Shown here: positions 53,180 to 61,659 of the stretch, piece after piece
Layout: every line of letters begins with the position of its first letter
Numbering within the stretch: position 1 is the stretch's first letter
Source of the DNA: Terriglobia bacterium
GTDB lineage: Bacteria > Acidobacteriota > Terriglobia > Acidiferrales > UBA7541
Direction of reading: 5' to 3'
Assembly: GCA_020073485.1 (NCBI GenBank)
Contig: JAIQFB010000005.1
Location: 124,001-188,000, forward strand
Length of the DNA: 64,000 bases
The notes under the pieces: generated by a model
Told to the model about the DNA's origin: nothing
Database searches by the model: none
What the model saw: the letters and a program-made list of their open reading frames with translations, nothing else
Position numbers and translations under genes: made by a program

Positions 53180-53458
53180 TCAATTCACCCTCTGTTCCGG
53201 GTCGATCACGGCGGGCTTTGTGTCGGGCTCGTGCCACATCATTGTCCTTCCAACAATTTTCAGGGCCGCTCCGAACGAGACACTGAAGTTTCCGGTTGAG
53301 CCGCCATCGCCATGGATCAAAAATAGCGTGTTGATCAGTTCACCGAGACTGAGGTTTGCCAGATCTTCTTCTGTAGCATCCAACGCACGCATAAGACGGG
53401 CTGATACCTGCCCGCGCAATGTGTCATACATCTTCTGTATTCTGGATTCGTTTGCCAT
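53180..53458 (-). CDS. Small protein of unknown function (92 aa), first of coupled trio
   Basis: The protein has 92 residues with a helical first half (ESRIQKMYDTLRGQVSARLM, then ATEEDLANLSLGELINTLFL) and a short Gly-rich middle (HGDGGSTGNFSVSFG). An AAGGAGAG Shine-Dalgarno lies 8 bases before the ATG. No family is recognised. Gene size and tight coupling with two even smaller ORFs suggest mobile-element accessory genes. They could belong to the satellite-like module further right. Confidence 0.6.
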   Translation of the reverse strand: MANESRIQKMYDTLRGQVSARLMRALDATEEDLANLSLGELINTLFLIHGDGGSTGNFSVSFGAALKIVGRTMMWHEPDTKPAVIDPEQRVN

Positions 53459-54843
53459 GATTTTTGCTCTCCTTAGAGCCTCATCTTTTTGCCACCGTGA
53501 TCAGCCTAGGAGGCCGACTCGGTTGGCACCGGCTGACGTCGCCGGATTCTTGATGACTTGAAAACAGTATACCATGCCTATCCTTCAGGTCAGGACCTGA
53601 GTCCTTGATGCGCCTTTTGCGTCCAACGCTGGGATCAACACCGGAATAAAACGTCATGCGGGCAACGTCGGCGATTAATGCCATGGGGATAAGTACATCT
53701 TAAGAACACCCTATGTGCCCCCCAAAAAGGGCGAGTCTATACAAACGTCTTTTAGAAGGAGCCCGGCGAAAATAGGCCTCAGGCGCCGGCGGCTGGTAGC
53801 CCCCTGGTTCCACCGGGTTCGGTTTCAAGACCGGAGGCTGTGAATAACCTCACTCACTCGCCCTGGTCCTAAGACTGCATCAGGTCATTAATTGATTCGG
53901 GCACTTATATCGTTGTGGCTGCTGGGCGCTCGGCGCCGGCTGATCATTCGTTACGACCTTACGATCACTTGGTCAATACCCTATGAAGCTTTCTTCCGTC
54001 TCGCCCGTTTCTTGATGAACTTACGCGACAGTTTGGAAACTATTACTGGCAACGTCTGTAACGATGTTTAACAAACAGCGTAAGTGCCCTGTAACCAGGC
54101 TCCGGCCAGCGGGCACGGGTACTTGGGGCGAATTTTTCCGAACCTCGTTTTGAAAGGATCCCCCTATCCCTTTTCTTTTGTTCACTAAATGTAGATGACT
54201 TTGGAGATTCCGGAGGCCCGGATGGACGGTCGCGCTGAGGCGCGCAGGGGGATTTGCTGTGGATTAGAACTTAGTCTTCTCCTCCAGAAGCACAAAGCAT
54301 TGAGAATACGGCGTTTGATGTCTTGCTACACTATCCCTGCTACACTTGCACGCTAAAAGTTAGTTAGGTTTTCCGAGGCCATAGATCGTGCGCGAAAAAA
54401 TGAAGAAGGTGCATGTTGTCACACTACACCGCGCTAAATGCCGCTGACCTTGTGACGGTTCTGACGGTTGTATTACAAACTCTTCTCACGTGAGAGCAAA
54501 ACATCAAAAGTTTCAGATTGCAGCGTCAGTTTCGTCATTCTGTCACTTCCATAGAGATTTCGCCCGAAGAGGGGGGATTATTTAGTTCTTACGCAGAAAG
54601 CCACCAGACCCATGGATGAAACGGATTACTTCCGGTTGGCCGACCATCCGGGAGTTGGCCCCTTTAATCACTACAAGCGCGTCTAGCGATACTAATCTTC
54701 CAAGATAGCTCAAGAATGGTGCTATGTGGGTTCATGCCATATACTTTGTTGTGGAGATAGCAATTTTCGAATCGGCGACCATCCAACCAGAACCCAGCGC
54801 GAGAGTAATGAAAGGCGCCGCATTGGTAAAATGTTAGCCACGA
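53459..54843. other. Long non-coding stretch between small ORFs and mtgA
   Basis: About 1.4 kb without a convincing gene. It contains a 14-base palindrome CAGGTCAGGACCTG at 53586-53599, upstream of the small-ORF trio. Two TGCTACACT copies lie 14 bases apart (54324-54332 and 54338-54346). A symmetric TGACG/palindrome cluster at 54445-54545 is listed separately. A 67-codon minus ORF at 53481-53684 has no family resemblance or clear ribosome-binding site. The density of repeats and lack of genes suggest a control, replication or junction region. Confidence 0.5.
54445..54545. repeat. Symmetric repeat cluster, possible replication origin or protein-binding region
   Basis: TGACC (54445-54449) and two TGACGGTT copies (54453-54460 and 54462-54469) lie on the left. 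CGTCA at 54524-54528 and 54533-54537 plus GTCA at 54542-54545 lie on the right, in opposite orientation. Near the middle is a perfect 12-base palindrome, TCTCACGTGAGA, at 54484-54495. The arrangement resembles iterons around a central palindrome, as at satellite or plasmid origins, and a primase-helicase gene lies nearby. Confidence 0.4.
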
Positions 54844-55542
54844 TTACCAACCCACTTGGTCCATCCGTTTCAGGATAATCGCGCTGTAGTTATTCATGCG
54901 CTCGGGTCGTCGCTTCAGGGGAGCCGGCAGAATTGCAGCGAGCCGTGCCGCTTGTTGCCGGCCGATATTCCGGGCTGCGGTTTCGTCGTAGTAACTGCAC
55001 GCCGACTCTGCGCCATAAATCGCGGGGCCCCATTCGACCACGTTGAGGTAAATCTCCAGAATGCGCCGTTTGCCGAGGACGAGTTCGGCCACCGGTACCA
55101 GCGTGGCCTCTGCGCCCTTGCGGAGGATCGAGCGGCCCGTTCCGAAGAGCAGGTTTTTTACGAGTTGCTGCGTAATGGTGGAAGCGCCACGAGTGCGTTC
55201 GCCTTCCAAATCGTCTTCGGCAGCGATCTGAATCTGATGCCAATCGAAACCATGGTGCTGGTAGAAGCGCGCGTCCTCCGCGGCGATTACCGCGTGCTGG
55301 AGATCGGGCGAGATCTGGCTGAGCGGAATAAATTTGTAGCGTTTGCGATACGGCGTGTGGTGAATCCAGGCCTGCAAGCGGCGCTGGATGTGCACCGCGG
55401 TTGTCGGTGGGTCGATCCACCGGGCGGCCACAAGGTTCAGTGCGGCAAGCGACCATAGAAGCACCACGCCGATGACAAGCCATCGAATAAAGGACCGGAG
55501 GAAGCCCTTCCAAGGCGGGGTCTTGGTGTGTGTGTTCGGCAT
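54844..55542 (-). CDS. mtgA: Monofunctional peptidoglycan glycosyltransferase
   Basis: From the ATG, the protein is 232 residues with one N-terminal transmembrane helix (WLVIGVVLLWSLAALNLVAA). It then has GT51 motifs: VIAAEDARFYQHHGFDW with the catalytic Glu, RGASTITQQLVKNL, KRRILEIYLNVVEWG and ARLAAILPAPLKRRP. It polymerises lipid II into glycan strands at the outer face of the inner membrane and has no transpeptidase domain. An in-frame GTG 9 bases upstream is possible. A cell-wall gene between the BREX block and the satellite-like module is unexpected. It may be an original chromosomal gene between two insertions, or cargo. Confidence 0.92.
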   Translation of the reverse strand: MPNTHTKTPPWKGFLRSFIRWLVIGVVLLWSLAALNLVAARWIDPPTTAVHIQRRLQAWIHHTPYRKRYKFIPLSQISPDLQHAVIAAEDARFYQHHGFDWHQIQIAAEDDLEGERTRGASTITQQLVKNLLFGTGRSILRKGAEATLVPVAELVLGKRRILEIYLNVVEWGPAIYGAESACSYYDETAARNIGRQQAARLAAILPAPLKRRPERMNNYSAIILKRMDQVGW

Positions 55543-55786
55543 TGCAGTCACATTTCAGAATAATAGCCTGAGCTGGGCTGCTGCTGATGGATGATCTTGT
55601 GCGTGCGAACATAGATTGCCGCACTCTAATCAGGCCACTCGGGATAAACCGGCTCCTTGCGCTGCTTTCAAATCATCATCTGATAGGTAGACCTTAATGC
55701 CTTTGAAATTCTCGCCCCAGGGTCCGCAATACTCATTAATGGAGGGCGCCCTCTCTCCCTTTGAGGCTGAACCGCCACAACATCTC

Positions 55787-57979
55787 TTAGAAAGGTAACT
55801 CGTCGTCTTTAGGATGTGCGGGGGAGCCTCGATCTGCGTTAACTTCAATGCCAAACCAAGTCGTGCCCTGAGCTGTATGTTTTTTGACGAAACCCTTTTC
55901 CTCGAGGGTCTTGCTAAAGTCACGACTATTCAAGAGATACTCATTGTTTGTTGCAGCCCAATTGCAGTACTGCTTGTACAACGCTTCGCTTCCTACTCGC
56001 ACGTCGCTTTGAACTGTGCAGCAAGTTTCCAAGAAATGGGCGATCGCATCCTCTCGCTGGCGATATTCCTTGGTAGCTGCCAGCACCTCGTCGGGATCCT
56101 TTAGCCCCCCGTCGAACCAGTCTCGTAGGCCAGCAATGGCCCAATTGAGGATGCCTTCGGCTTCCAATTTTAGTTTTACCGTCAAATTGCGATCCCGTTC
56201 GGACGCTGGGATCGTCACCGTAAACGGAATCAACCGGATTCTTCTCCATATTCCTTCATCGCTTCCGATGACCTTGGGTCGGTGATTTGTCCCGAGAAAT
56301 AATTTGAACGCAGGTTGGAATTCAAAGAATTCGCCATATAGGAAGCGTGCACTGACCTGATCACCGCCTGTTAATTGCTTCACTAGCGACTCGGCCATTC
56401 GTTTACCAGCCTCGCTTTCGGTCGCAGTTACAAAGCGGGCTCCCTTCAAGCGGGCGATATCGTTTCTGATGCCCTGTCCTTTAGAGGTAAGGAATGCTCC
56501 GAAGTCAGCTGTCGTGGCATAATCGCCCATCACGTAACGGAGGGCTTCAAGAAAGGTCGACTTACCATTGGCGCCCGTCCCATACAATAGGAACAGTGCA
56601 TGTTCGCTAGTTTCGCCAGTCAGTGAATACCCGACCGTGCGAGCCAGGTATTCAGCAAGTCCCTCTGAGCCATTTGTGGTGCGTTTAATAAATGAACCCC
56701 AAAACGGAGCCGAGGCTAGATGATTGTAGGTAACAGGAGAAATCTTGCTGATTAGATCTTCTCTCCGATGTTTTCGTAATTCGCCCTTCCGCAAATCAAT
56801 CGTACCGTTTTGAACATTGAAGAGCATCGGATCGGCATCGAAGTCCGTGAGACGAATGGGAATGCCGGACTCAGACTGTGCGACGTTCACCATAGCCTTT
56901 ATGCGGTTCTCGCTTTCCGAACGTCGCTCATGCTTCACGAGGGCTTTTCGGATTTCCTCAGAGTCTATGTGCGCCGCCTCGATCAACATCCCGCGGACCG
57001 TCTTCTTGGCCCTGCGATAGATTTCTCCCGAAGAATCCTTTTCCCACAACTTGCCATTCCAGATGAACCACTTCTTTATTTCAGCGCAGTACCGCACATC
57101 CTCGCCGTGTTCCCGCACGAATCTTTCGGCATTGCCGAGATCTGTGAAAGGCAAATGTTCAGGATTACCCGGCGCATCATTTTCCTGCCCACCGAGATAG
57201 TCATTTGGTGCTTTCGCAAACGATAGGGCACATTGCCACTCAAGATCAAAATCGGTGGGATGCTCGAGGTGTAGTTCCGAAACATCTTTGGTTGGAAGGG
57301 GAACGACGAAAAGGTTTTCGTTCGGAATATCGCGAGCCACCTTCCTGACGAATTCATTTCCCGCATTGTCGCGATCAGGAACCAAGAGGATCTTTCTTGC
57401 GTTCTTCACCTGTCGGTATTCAGCAAATTCCGGCTTCCAACCGTTGGCCCCGCTAATACCAAGGACCGGGATATCGTGGAAAGCCAGTGTCTGAGCATCG
57501 CTTTCCCCTTCGGTAATGGCCAGTACATCCAAATCGCCGTCGAGACGCCAGACGCCGTAGGGAATCGTACCTGCCCCGTCCTCCCAGAACATGTCGTGCG
57601 AGTCTTTCGAAAGTCTGATCTTGCGTCGAATCGTACCGCCGCATCCACCTTCGATATATGGTAGTGCCACCGCAGGACGCCCCTTCCACCTAATATCCTC
57701 TAATCGCCATTCGGTTTTGAGGTATTCGAGAGGTAGCCTCTTCATCGCAGCATATTCTGAGAGCGTTAGTCCCTGTTCCAGAACTCTCTTGTGGATCGCA
57801 TCCTTTATTTTTTCGAAGGGGCAGCCCGCGTGACAGTGGAGAAGCACCTTGCCATCTTCACCCTTACCAATCGAGAGACTGGGATTGGTATCGTTGTGCG
57901 CTGGACACCGGGCAGAAAATTGCTCATCCGATGACTTGGACGCGCGCAAGAGTTCTATCGTTTGCTCGAAGCTAATCAT
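55787..57979 (-). CDS. Phage/satellite-type primase-helicase (D5-like)
   Basis: This 730-residue protein combines a CHCC zinc finger (Cys25, His28, Cys49, Cys53), a TOPRIM core (LAITEGESDAQTLAFHD and LLVPDRDNAGNEFV), a D5 N-terminal region and a superfamily 3 helicase with Walker A LYGTGANGKSTFLEAL near residue 468. The C-terminal winged-helix ends DDELPF. This architecture primes and unwinds DNA for autonomous replication of P4-like satellites and some prophages. The gene starts 8 bases inside the zinc-finger gene upstream. No capsid or packaging genes accompany it, which fits a satellite or integrative element instead of a full phage. Confidence 0.9.
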   Translation of the reverse strand: MISFEQTIELLRASKSSDEQFSARCPAHNDTNPSLSIGKGEDGKVLLHCHAGCPFEKIKDAIHKRVLEQGLTLSEYAAMKRLPLEYLKTEWRLEDIRWKGRPAVALPYIEGGCGGTIRRKIRLSKDSHDMFWEDGAGTIPYGVWRLDGDLDVLAITEGESDAQTLAFHDIPVLGISGANGWKPEFAEYRQVKNARKILLVPDRDNAGNEFVRKVARDIPNENLFVVPLPTKDVSELHLEHPTDFDLEWQCALSFAKAPNDYLGGQENDAPGNPEHLPFTDLGNAERFVREHGEDVRYCAEIKKWFIWNGKLWEKDSSGEIYRRAKKTVRGMLIEAAHIDSEEIRKALVKHERRSESENRIKAMVNVAQSESGIPIRLTDFDADPMLFNVQNGTIDLRKGELRKHRREDLISKISPVTYNHLASAPFWGSFIKRTTNGSEGLAEYLARTVGYSLTGETSEHALFLLYGTGANGKSTFLEALRYVMGDYATTADFGAFLTSKGQGIRNDIARLKGARFVTATESEAGKRMAESLVKQLTGGDQVSARFLYGEFFEFQPAFKLFLGTNHRPKVIGSDEGIWRRIRLIPFTVTIPASERDRNLTVKLKLEAEGILNWAIAGLRDWFDGGLKDPDEVLAATKEYRQREDAIAHFLETCCTVQSDVRVGSEALYKQYCNWAATNNEYLLNSRDFSKTLEEKGFVKKHTAQGTTWFGIEVNADRGSPAHPKDDELPF

Positions 57980-58430
57980 TGCCGTTCACCGTTCCTTCGT
58001 TTAGATGGATTGCTGCTGTCGTAGTTCGTTGGTAATCAGGATCACTGGGGGAAGAGAGTGTGTTAGCGCAATCACTCTCAGGCATTTCGGGCAAGGGCAG
58101 GCTCCCGAGTCGAGGCACGCTGTCCACTGATGGTCCGCTATAGACAGCTGATATGGGACTGATTGACTTGTCACGGTTACGACGCGCGAACCAGCCATTG
58201 CGCCGAGCAATCCTTCGTAACTTCTGTCTATCCAGATAATCTCGGTGCGCTGGGGATTTGCGATGAGCTGCTTGGCGGCACGCATTTCCACAGAATCGTT
58301 GCCGTGTTGTTGCCGGAGTGAATGCTTTGCCACAATCTTCGCAGGGCTTCGTTACGCCAGAATGTGGGTCAGGAGACACCTCGAGTGTTTCGGGTGCGAG
58401 CGAATCCGTGGCTTGAATTACGTCAGTCAT
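57972..58430 (-). CDS. Small zinc-finger protein of satellite-like module
   Basis: This 152-residue protein has a four-cysteine zinc ribbon, KPCEDCGKAFTPATTRQRFC followed by GNACRQAAHR, and then a basic stretch (QKLRRIARRNGWFARRNR). The C-terminal half is Ser/Pro-rich and probably disordered. The finger resembles those of plasmid and phage DNA-binding proteins. The ATG overlaps the excisionase-like gene stop, and its own stop overlaps the primase start, so it belongs to the replication operon. A role in replication control is inferred. Confidence 0.65.
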   Translation of the reverse strand: MTDVIQATDSLAPETLEVSPDPHSGVTKPCEDCGKAFTPATTRQRFCGNACRQAAHRKSPAHRDYLDRQKLRRIARRNGWFARRNRDKSISPISAVYSGPSVDSVPRLGSLPLPEMPESDCANTLSSPSDPDYQRTTTAAIHLNEGTVNGND

Positions 58431-58738
58431 AACACCCCTCGTTTCTTGGCGGCGGGAGCAGGTGTTGCGTTCACTGCTCTCGCTGCTCTGCGAGCCAGAA
58501 TAGACGGCGGCGTATGTGGCTCGACGGCTGGAAGCAAATCAATGAATGCGTCTAGATCTTCCCGTGTGATGACGAAGCCCCGCCCAAGGCGACGGGCTCG
58601 AAGGCGGCCATCACGGATGGCTTCCTCAATGGCAGCACATCGACACGAACAATATTCGGCTGCGCCGTAAATATTGAACGCACGCCGAGGTGGCCTTGAG
58701 GTGTACTGCTGCGTGTCGGCTTGTATTGCGTCGTTCAT
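58427..58738 (-). CDS. Excisionase-like HTH protein
   Basis: This 103-residue protein has a single HTH_17-type domain: FNIYGAAEYCSCRCAAIEEAIRDG, then RLRARRLGRGFVITREDLDAFIDLL. An Ala/Pro-rich basic tail follows. Such proteins act as excisionases or early regulators in integrative elements. It is the first gene of the minus-strand replication operon and is divergent from the 284-residue zinc-finger gene. It could control both through the repeats between them. No integrase gene is adjacent, so an excision role is only a possibility. Confidence 0.75.
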   Translation of the reverse strand: MNDAIQADTQQYTSRPPRRAFNIYGAAEYCSCRCAAIEEAIRDGRLRARRLGRGFVITREDLDAFIDLLPAVEPHTPPSILARRAARAVNATPAPAAKKRGVL

Positions 58739-58837
58739 GTCTGCGATCGTATTGTTTACGTGTAATCAGGATCAATATGTGATATGATGTTTACTGTATT
58801 TGGGTAGATCGAGTCGCACAGTAGATATGGTGATTAC
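58739..58837. promoter_or_regulatory. Divergent promoter region of satellite-like module
   Basis: This AT-rich 99-base gap lies between divergent genes. TGTTTAC occurs twice in direct orientation, at 58753-58759 and 58788-58794. A -10-like TATGAT lies at 58783-58788 on the plus strand, without a good -35. The repeats are candidate regulator-binding sites. Confidence 0.4.
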
Positions 58838-59692
58838 ATGCTGGATAGCGGTAAGAATAAGATTTGGGGAGGGTTGGTAGATTATGCCAATGCGACTGAT
58901 CTAGAATCTAACCCTAAAGCCTTGAACAATTTGGCCCAGACCCTCTTTGAGTGCATGCCGTGGATGGCATGGACTGCGTTCGATGATAATGTTCCTGCGA
59001 TGATCACTTTGCGAACGAACCGGGACGTTATGTTCGGACAGGTTGAGGGGAAAGGCGCCTGGCTGCATTTCAAGAGCGAGGAACAGTTGGCAAATCAATT
59101 CCGGCAACAGGCCATCGAGTACCAGCCCCGGGTGCGGCAGCTTCTCACGTGGTTATCTGATCAAAAGCGGAATGCGCAAGACAGACCAGACGCATTTGCC
59201 TTTTTACGCGAACACACGATGCATATTGAATTTGCGCCCGGGGACCCAGCGTTCGCACCCGAACAGGAACAGTTCCGATATTTCGCGCCCGGGGGCGATC
59301 TCAAAGACGATTTCCCACATCGAACATTTTCGTACAAGGATTTGGCTGACGTGATCTGTGACTTTATCCAAAAGGAACACGAACTCGGAAGGGACGTGCC
59401 TATTCGAATCTGCAAGCGGCCAGGATGCGGGAAGCTAGTCACTCAGTTCAAGAAACGAGAGTATTGCCATACCGCCTCGTGTGACCGAGAACGGCAGAAG
59501 CGAGACACTGACCGTAAACAAAGGAAGAATAGGGACAACGTATTCCTCTGTCGGTTAAGGAGAATGCCGCTGGCGATGCGCCGAAAGAAGGTACGGGAAA
59601 GCATTGACAGGTTGCACGAGATTGAGAGCTTTTGGCGAGATAATAATCAATCGCTGGCAAGACATGCCCTGGAGTTACTGAAAAAAGGATAA
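58838..59692 (+). CDS. Zinc-finger protein of unknown function in satellite-like module
   Basis: This 284-residue protein has a mixed N-terminal 200 residues (ALNNLAQTLFECMPWMAWTA, FLREHTMHIEFAPGDPAF). A C-terminal four-Cys finger follows: RICKRPGCGKLVTQFKKREY, then CHTASCDRERQKRDTDRKQR. The organisation recalls CGNR-type or ABATE-like regulators, in which a ligand-type domain precedes a zinc finger, but the match is not strong enough to name. It is divergent from the replication operon and is probably its regulator. Confidence 0.6.
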   Translation: MLDSGKNKIWGGLVDYANATDLESNPKALNNLAQTLFECMPWMAWTAFDDNVPAMITLRTNRDVMFGQVEGKGAWLHFKSEEQLANQFRQQAIEYQPRVRQLLTWLSDQKRNAQDRPDAFAFLREHTMHIEFAPGDPAFAPEQEQFRYFAPGGDLKDDFPHRTFSYKDLADVICDFIQKEHELGRDVPIRICKRPGCGKLVTQFKKREYCHTASCDRERQKRDTDRKQRKNRDNVFLCRLRRMPLAMRRKKVRESIDRLHEIESFWRDNNQSLARHALELLKKG

Positions 59693-59766
59693 AGCTACAT
59701 CATGCATCGACGGGTATATCAAACAAGAAGTCCGAAGCACGTCGGTCAATGAGTCGCGATATCGAT

Positions 59767-59790
59767 GGGCGTGAGGGGATTCGACCCCCT
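59767..59790 (-). other. tRNA-3'-like sequence, second possible attachment site
   Basis: Read on the minus strand this is GGGGTCGAATCCCC followed by TCACGCCC: a T-arm-like hairpin with acceptor-like 3' strand but no CCA. It shares GGTCGAATCC with the site at 16955-16980, and it has the same direction. No tRNA body lies on the 5' side. It sits between the satellite-like module and the AbiE-like module, where a junction would be expected. Confidence 0.35.
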
Positions 59791-59982
59791 GCCCTCTAAT
59801 TGCCAGCCGGACAATCGTCTCCAATGCTTCGTTCCGTCTTCTCGCACTACTAACATTCACAACAAATCGGGGAAAATGCTTTTCGGCAAAATCTAACTCG
59901 AATCTATTGAAAACGATGCATCCTTGCGCAGTTTGTGTACACTCGGGACAGCACGGAACGGGGTATCGTGACAAGCAACAAT

Positions 59983-60804
59983 TTATGAAAACAAGAGCTC
60001 CCGGACATATCGGGATGGCTCAACAGCTACAGACTTGTGGGTGAAATAGTTTGCAACATTCTTATCGAATTGGTTGGAATGCTCCTTTAGAAATTTGTGC
60101 AGGTGCTCCAATTGCATAGAAACCTGCGGAAAGGACGCCGACAAACTCTTCAACTTTTTAGCGATCTTCTGTCCCTCCGGGCCAGATAAAAGGAAGTAAA
60201 TGTCAAACGCATCGCGTGCCCTTTTATCCTGCTTTACGCTGTCAGCTTTGGACAGTATCAACGCGGATTCATCCATCAGGGGCACATAACATTCGGAATG
60301 CTTGCCACTGAAATTTGTCGCCGCGACCTTTACTCTGGACCAGAGATTCTGTTGGAAGATAATTGCGGACGATCGAAAACAGATGGATTTGACCTTGGGC
60401 TTCATCTCGTCATAGTCACTACGGATGCCTAGGTCCATGATGTCCTGGAACATTTCTGGTTGTGTAAAAGCCTCAGCGGGGTGCATGAGATCGATGTTGA
60501 ACACGAACTTTCTTGACCCGACACTGAGAGCCTTTAGAAGCTGAAACTCATGTTTCGCAGACAGCACAAAGCCACTCGCGAGAAATAGCTGAACGGCATT
60601 TCTGATTGTTTCTCTATCATCATTAAACAAGACATCCACGTCGCGAGTGCCAGGGTGGCGGAGTCCAGCGTCACTTCTGCCGCGCAACACCGGGACCCAC
60701 CCTCCAGCGATCACATACTCGACGCTCCTCGTGTTCAACACTTCACAGCTTTCAACGAGGAGCGCGCGTGCAGCTTCACCGATCGATGGGTAATTGTAGG
60801 TCAC
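59983..60804 (-). CDS. AbiEii-like nucleotidyltransferase A
   Basis: This 273-residue protein has the nucleotidyltransferase core: EYVIAGGWVPVLRG (Gly-Gly motif), GTRDVDVLFND with Asp55 and Asp57, and a third Asp in FNIDLMHPAE. The AbiEii/COG2253-type helix KADSVKQDKRARDAFDIYFL supplies the Lys and the KR-x-x-D-x-x-D pattern. AbiEii toxins transfer nucleotides to tRNA or other targets. It is the last gene of the module, 21 bases after the second transferase. All catalytic residues look intact. Confidence 0.75.
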   Translation of the reverse strand: MTYNYPSIGEAARALLVESCEVLNTRSVEYVIAGGWVPVLRGRSDAGLRHPGTRDVDVLFNDDRETIRNAVQLFLASGFVLSAKHEFQLLKALSVGSRKFVFNIDLMHPAEAFTQPEMFQDIMDLGIRSDYDEMKPKVKSICFRSSAIIFQQNLWSRVKVAATNFSGKHSECYVPLMDESALILSKADSVKQDKRARDAFDIYFLLSGPEGQKIAKKLKSLSASFPQVSMQLEHLHKFLKEHSNQFDKNVANYFTHKSVAVEPSRYVRELLFS

Positions 60805-60825
60805 AGTCGAAATTAGGTCGACCGA

Positions 60826-61659
60826 CTATCTCCCTTCAAGAATTTGCCCCAAGCCGAATCTACAACGTTCGCAAACCACTTCTGCTGAAAGGTCTCTTGC
60901 CACGTCGATTCGGGCGGCTTCCCGGATCGCGTCGTTAACTTCGCCGAATACGTCTGCGACTGCGCGCTCTATCTTTCGGACACCTTTCGGATGAATCCGC
61001 TGCTTGATATTTTGGTTCCATTCGGCATTTAGCTCTTCGAGTTGTGCACCGAACGTCTCCAGTGTGTCATGTATATATAGGATGTCTTTTGCGGACTTCG
61101 CCCGACCCCGTTTCCCATAAATCAGCATTTTGTGCGCTAGAAAACTGACCGGATTCGCGATCCGAATCTTTTTCTTCTGTTCCAACGGGAAACCATTCGA
61201 ATAATCGAGATCGACTGTCCATGGAGCATGTAGCAGCACTTCTAAATACCGCAGCTGTTGGGAAACGACTCCTGCGATGCGTTTCGTGGCTTTTCGTTTT
61301 CCGGATCGGCCATGTTCGCTGCCCGTGAGCGGCGTTAGAAACTCCGCGAAGAATCCACTCTCCTCATCAAGAAGCTGGTAGTGAGTGGCAGGAGGCTTGT
61401 CCTCCCCAAATCGCTGTTCGGTAAAGCCGCCTGCGATGAGACGTTCCCGCAGATCCTGGCCTTTGACGGACAGTCGAGTAGGGATCGCCACGTCCGTATC
61501 CAAAGTCAGGAGCGGCGCATAATCCAGCGCCTGCGCCTCTGGATGCAGCCTGTAAAGCCGGTGAGCCCAACCGCCAATAATGACTATATCTTCAACCCAA
61601 GGCTCAATCGCAGCGACCAATCTCACAAATGCTTCATTTTCATTATGATCGTGCATCAC
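60826..61659 (-). CDS. AbiEii-like nucleotidyltransferase B
   Basis: This 277-residue nucleotidyltransferase-fold protein is distinct from the downstream one. It has DIVIIGGWAHRLYRLH (Gly-Gly motif), LTLDTDVAIP with Asp54 and Asp56, and a third acidic residue in GFFAEFLTPL. The later LAHKMLIYGKRGRAKSAKDI followed by LYIHDT matches the Lys ... KD-x-x-x-I motif of AbiEii-like enzymes. The C-terminal 80 residues are helical with a Cys pair (VVCERCRFGLG). It overlaps the upstream nuclease-AbiEi gene by 17 bases. Two non-identical transferases in one operon could be a toxin and a modified antitoxin, or two toxins with different targets. Confidence 0.73.
   Translation of the reverse strand: MMHDHNENEAFVRLVAAIEPWVEDIVIIGGWAHRLYRLHPEAQALDYAPLLTLDTDVAIPTRLSVKGQDLRERLIAGGFTEQRFGEDKPPATHYQLLDEESGFFAEFLTPLTGSEHGRSGKRKATKRIAGVVSQQLRYLEVLLHAPWTVDLDYSNGFPLEQKKKIRIANPVSFLAHKMLIYGKRGRAKSAKDILYIHDTLETFGAQLEELNAEWNQNIKQRIHPKGVRKIERAVADVFGEVNDAIREAARIDVARDLSAEVVCERCRFGLGQILEGR

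Noticed and set aside
53481-53684. 67-codon minus-strand ORF upstream of the small-ORF trio
   Set aside because: No clear ribosome-binding site, no recognisable family, and it contains the palindrome proposed as an operator.
53765-53850. Possible tRNA or structured RNA around CTTGAA/TTCAAG and GC-rich inverted segments
   Set aside because: On neither strand could I form a full cloverleaf. The anticodon-like stem is one base short and no acceptor stem or T-arm pairs up.
55630-55923. 97-codon minus-strand ORF at the primase 3' end
   Set aside because: Nearly half of it overlaps the primase gene in another frame and its only ATG lies inside that gene. The tail (KVYLSDDDLKAAQ) looks protein-like, but no usable start was found.
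59675-59974. 99-codon minus-strand ORF between the satellite and AbiE-like modules
   Set aside because: It spans the tRNA-like site, overlaps the 3' end of the zinc-finger gene, and has no Shine-Dalgarno or family resemblance.
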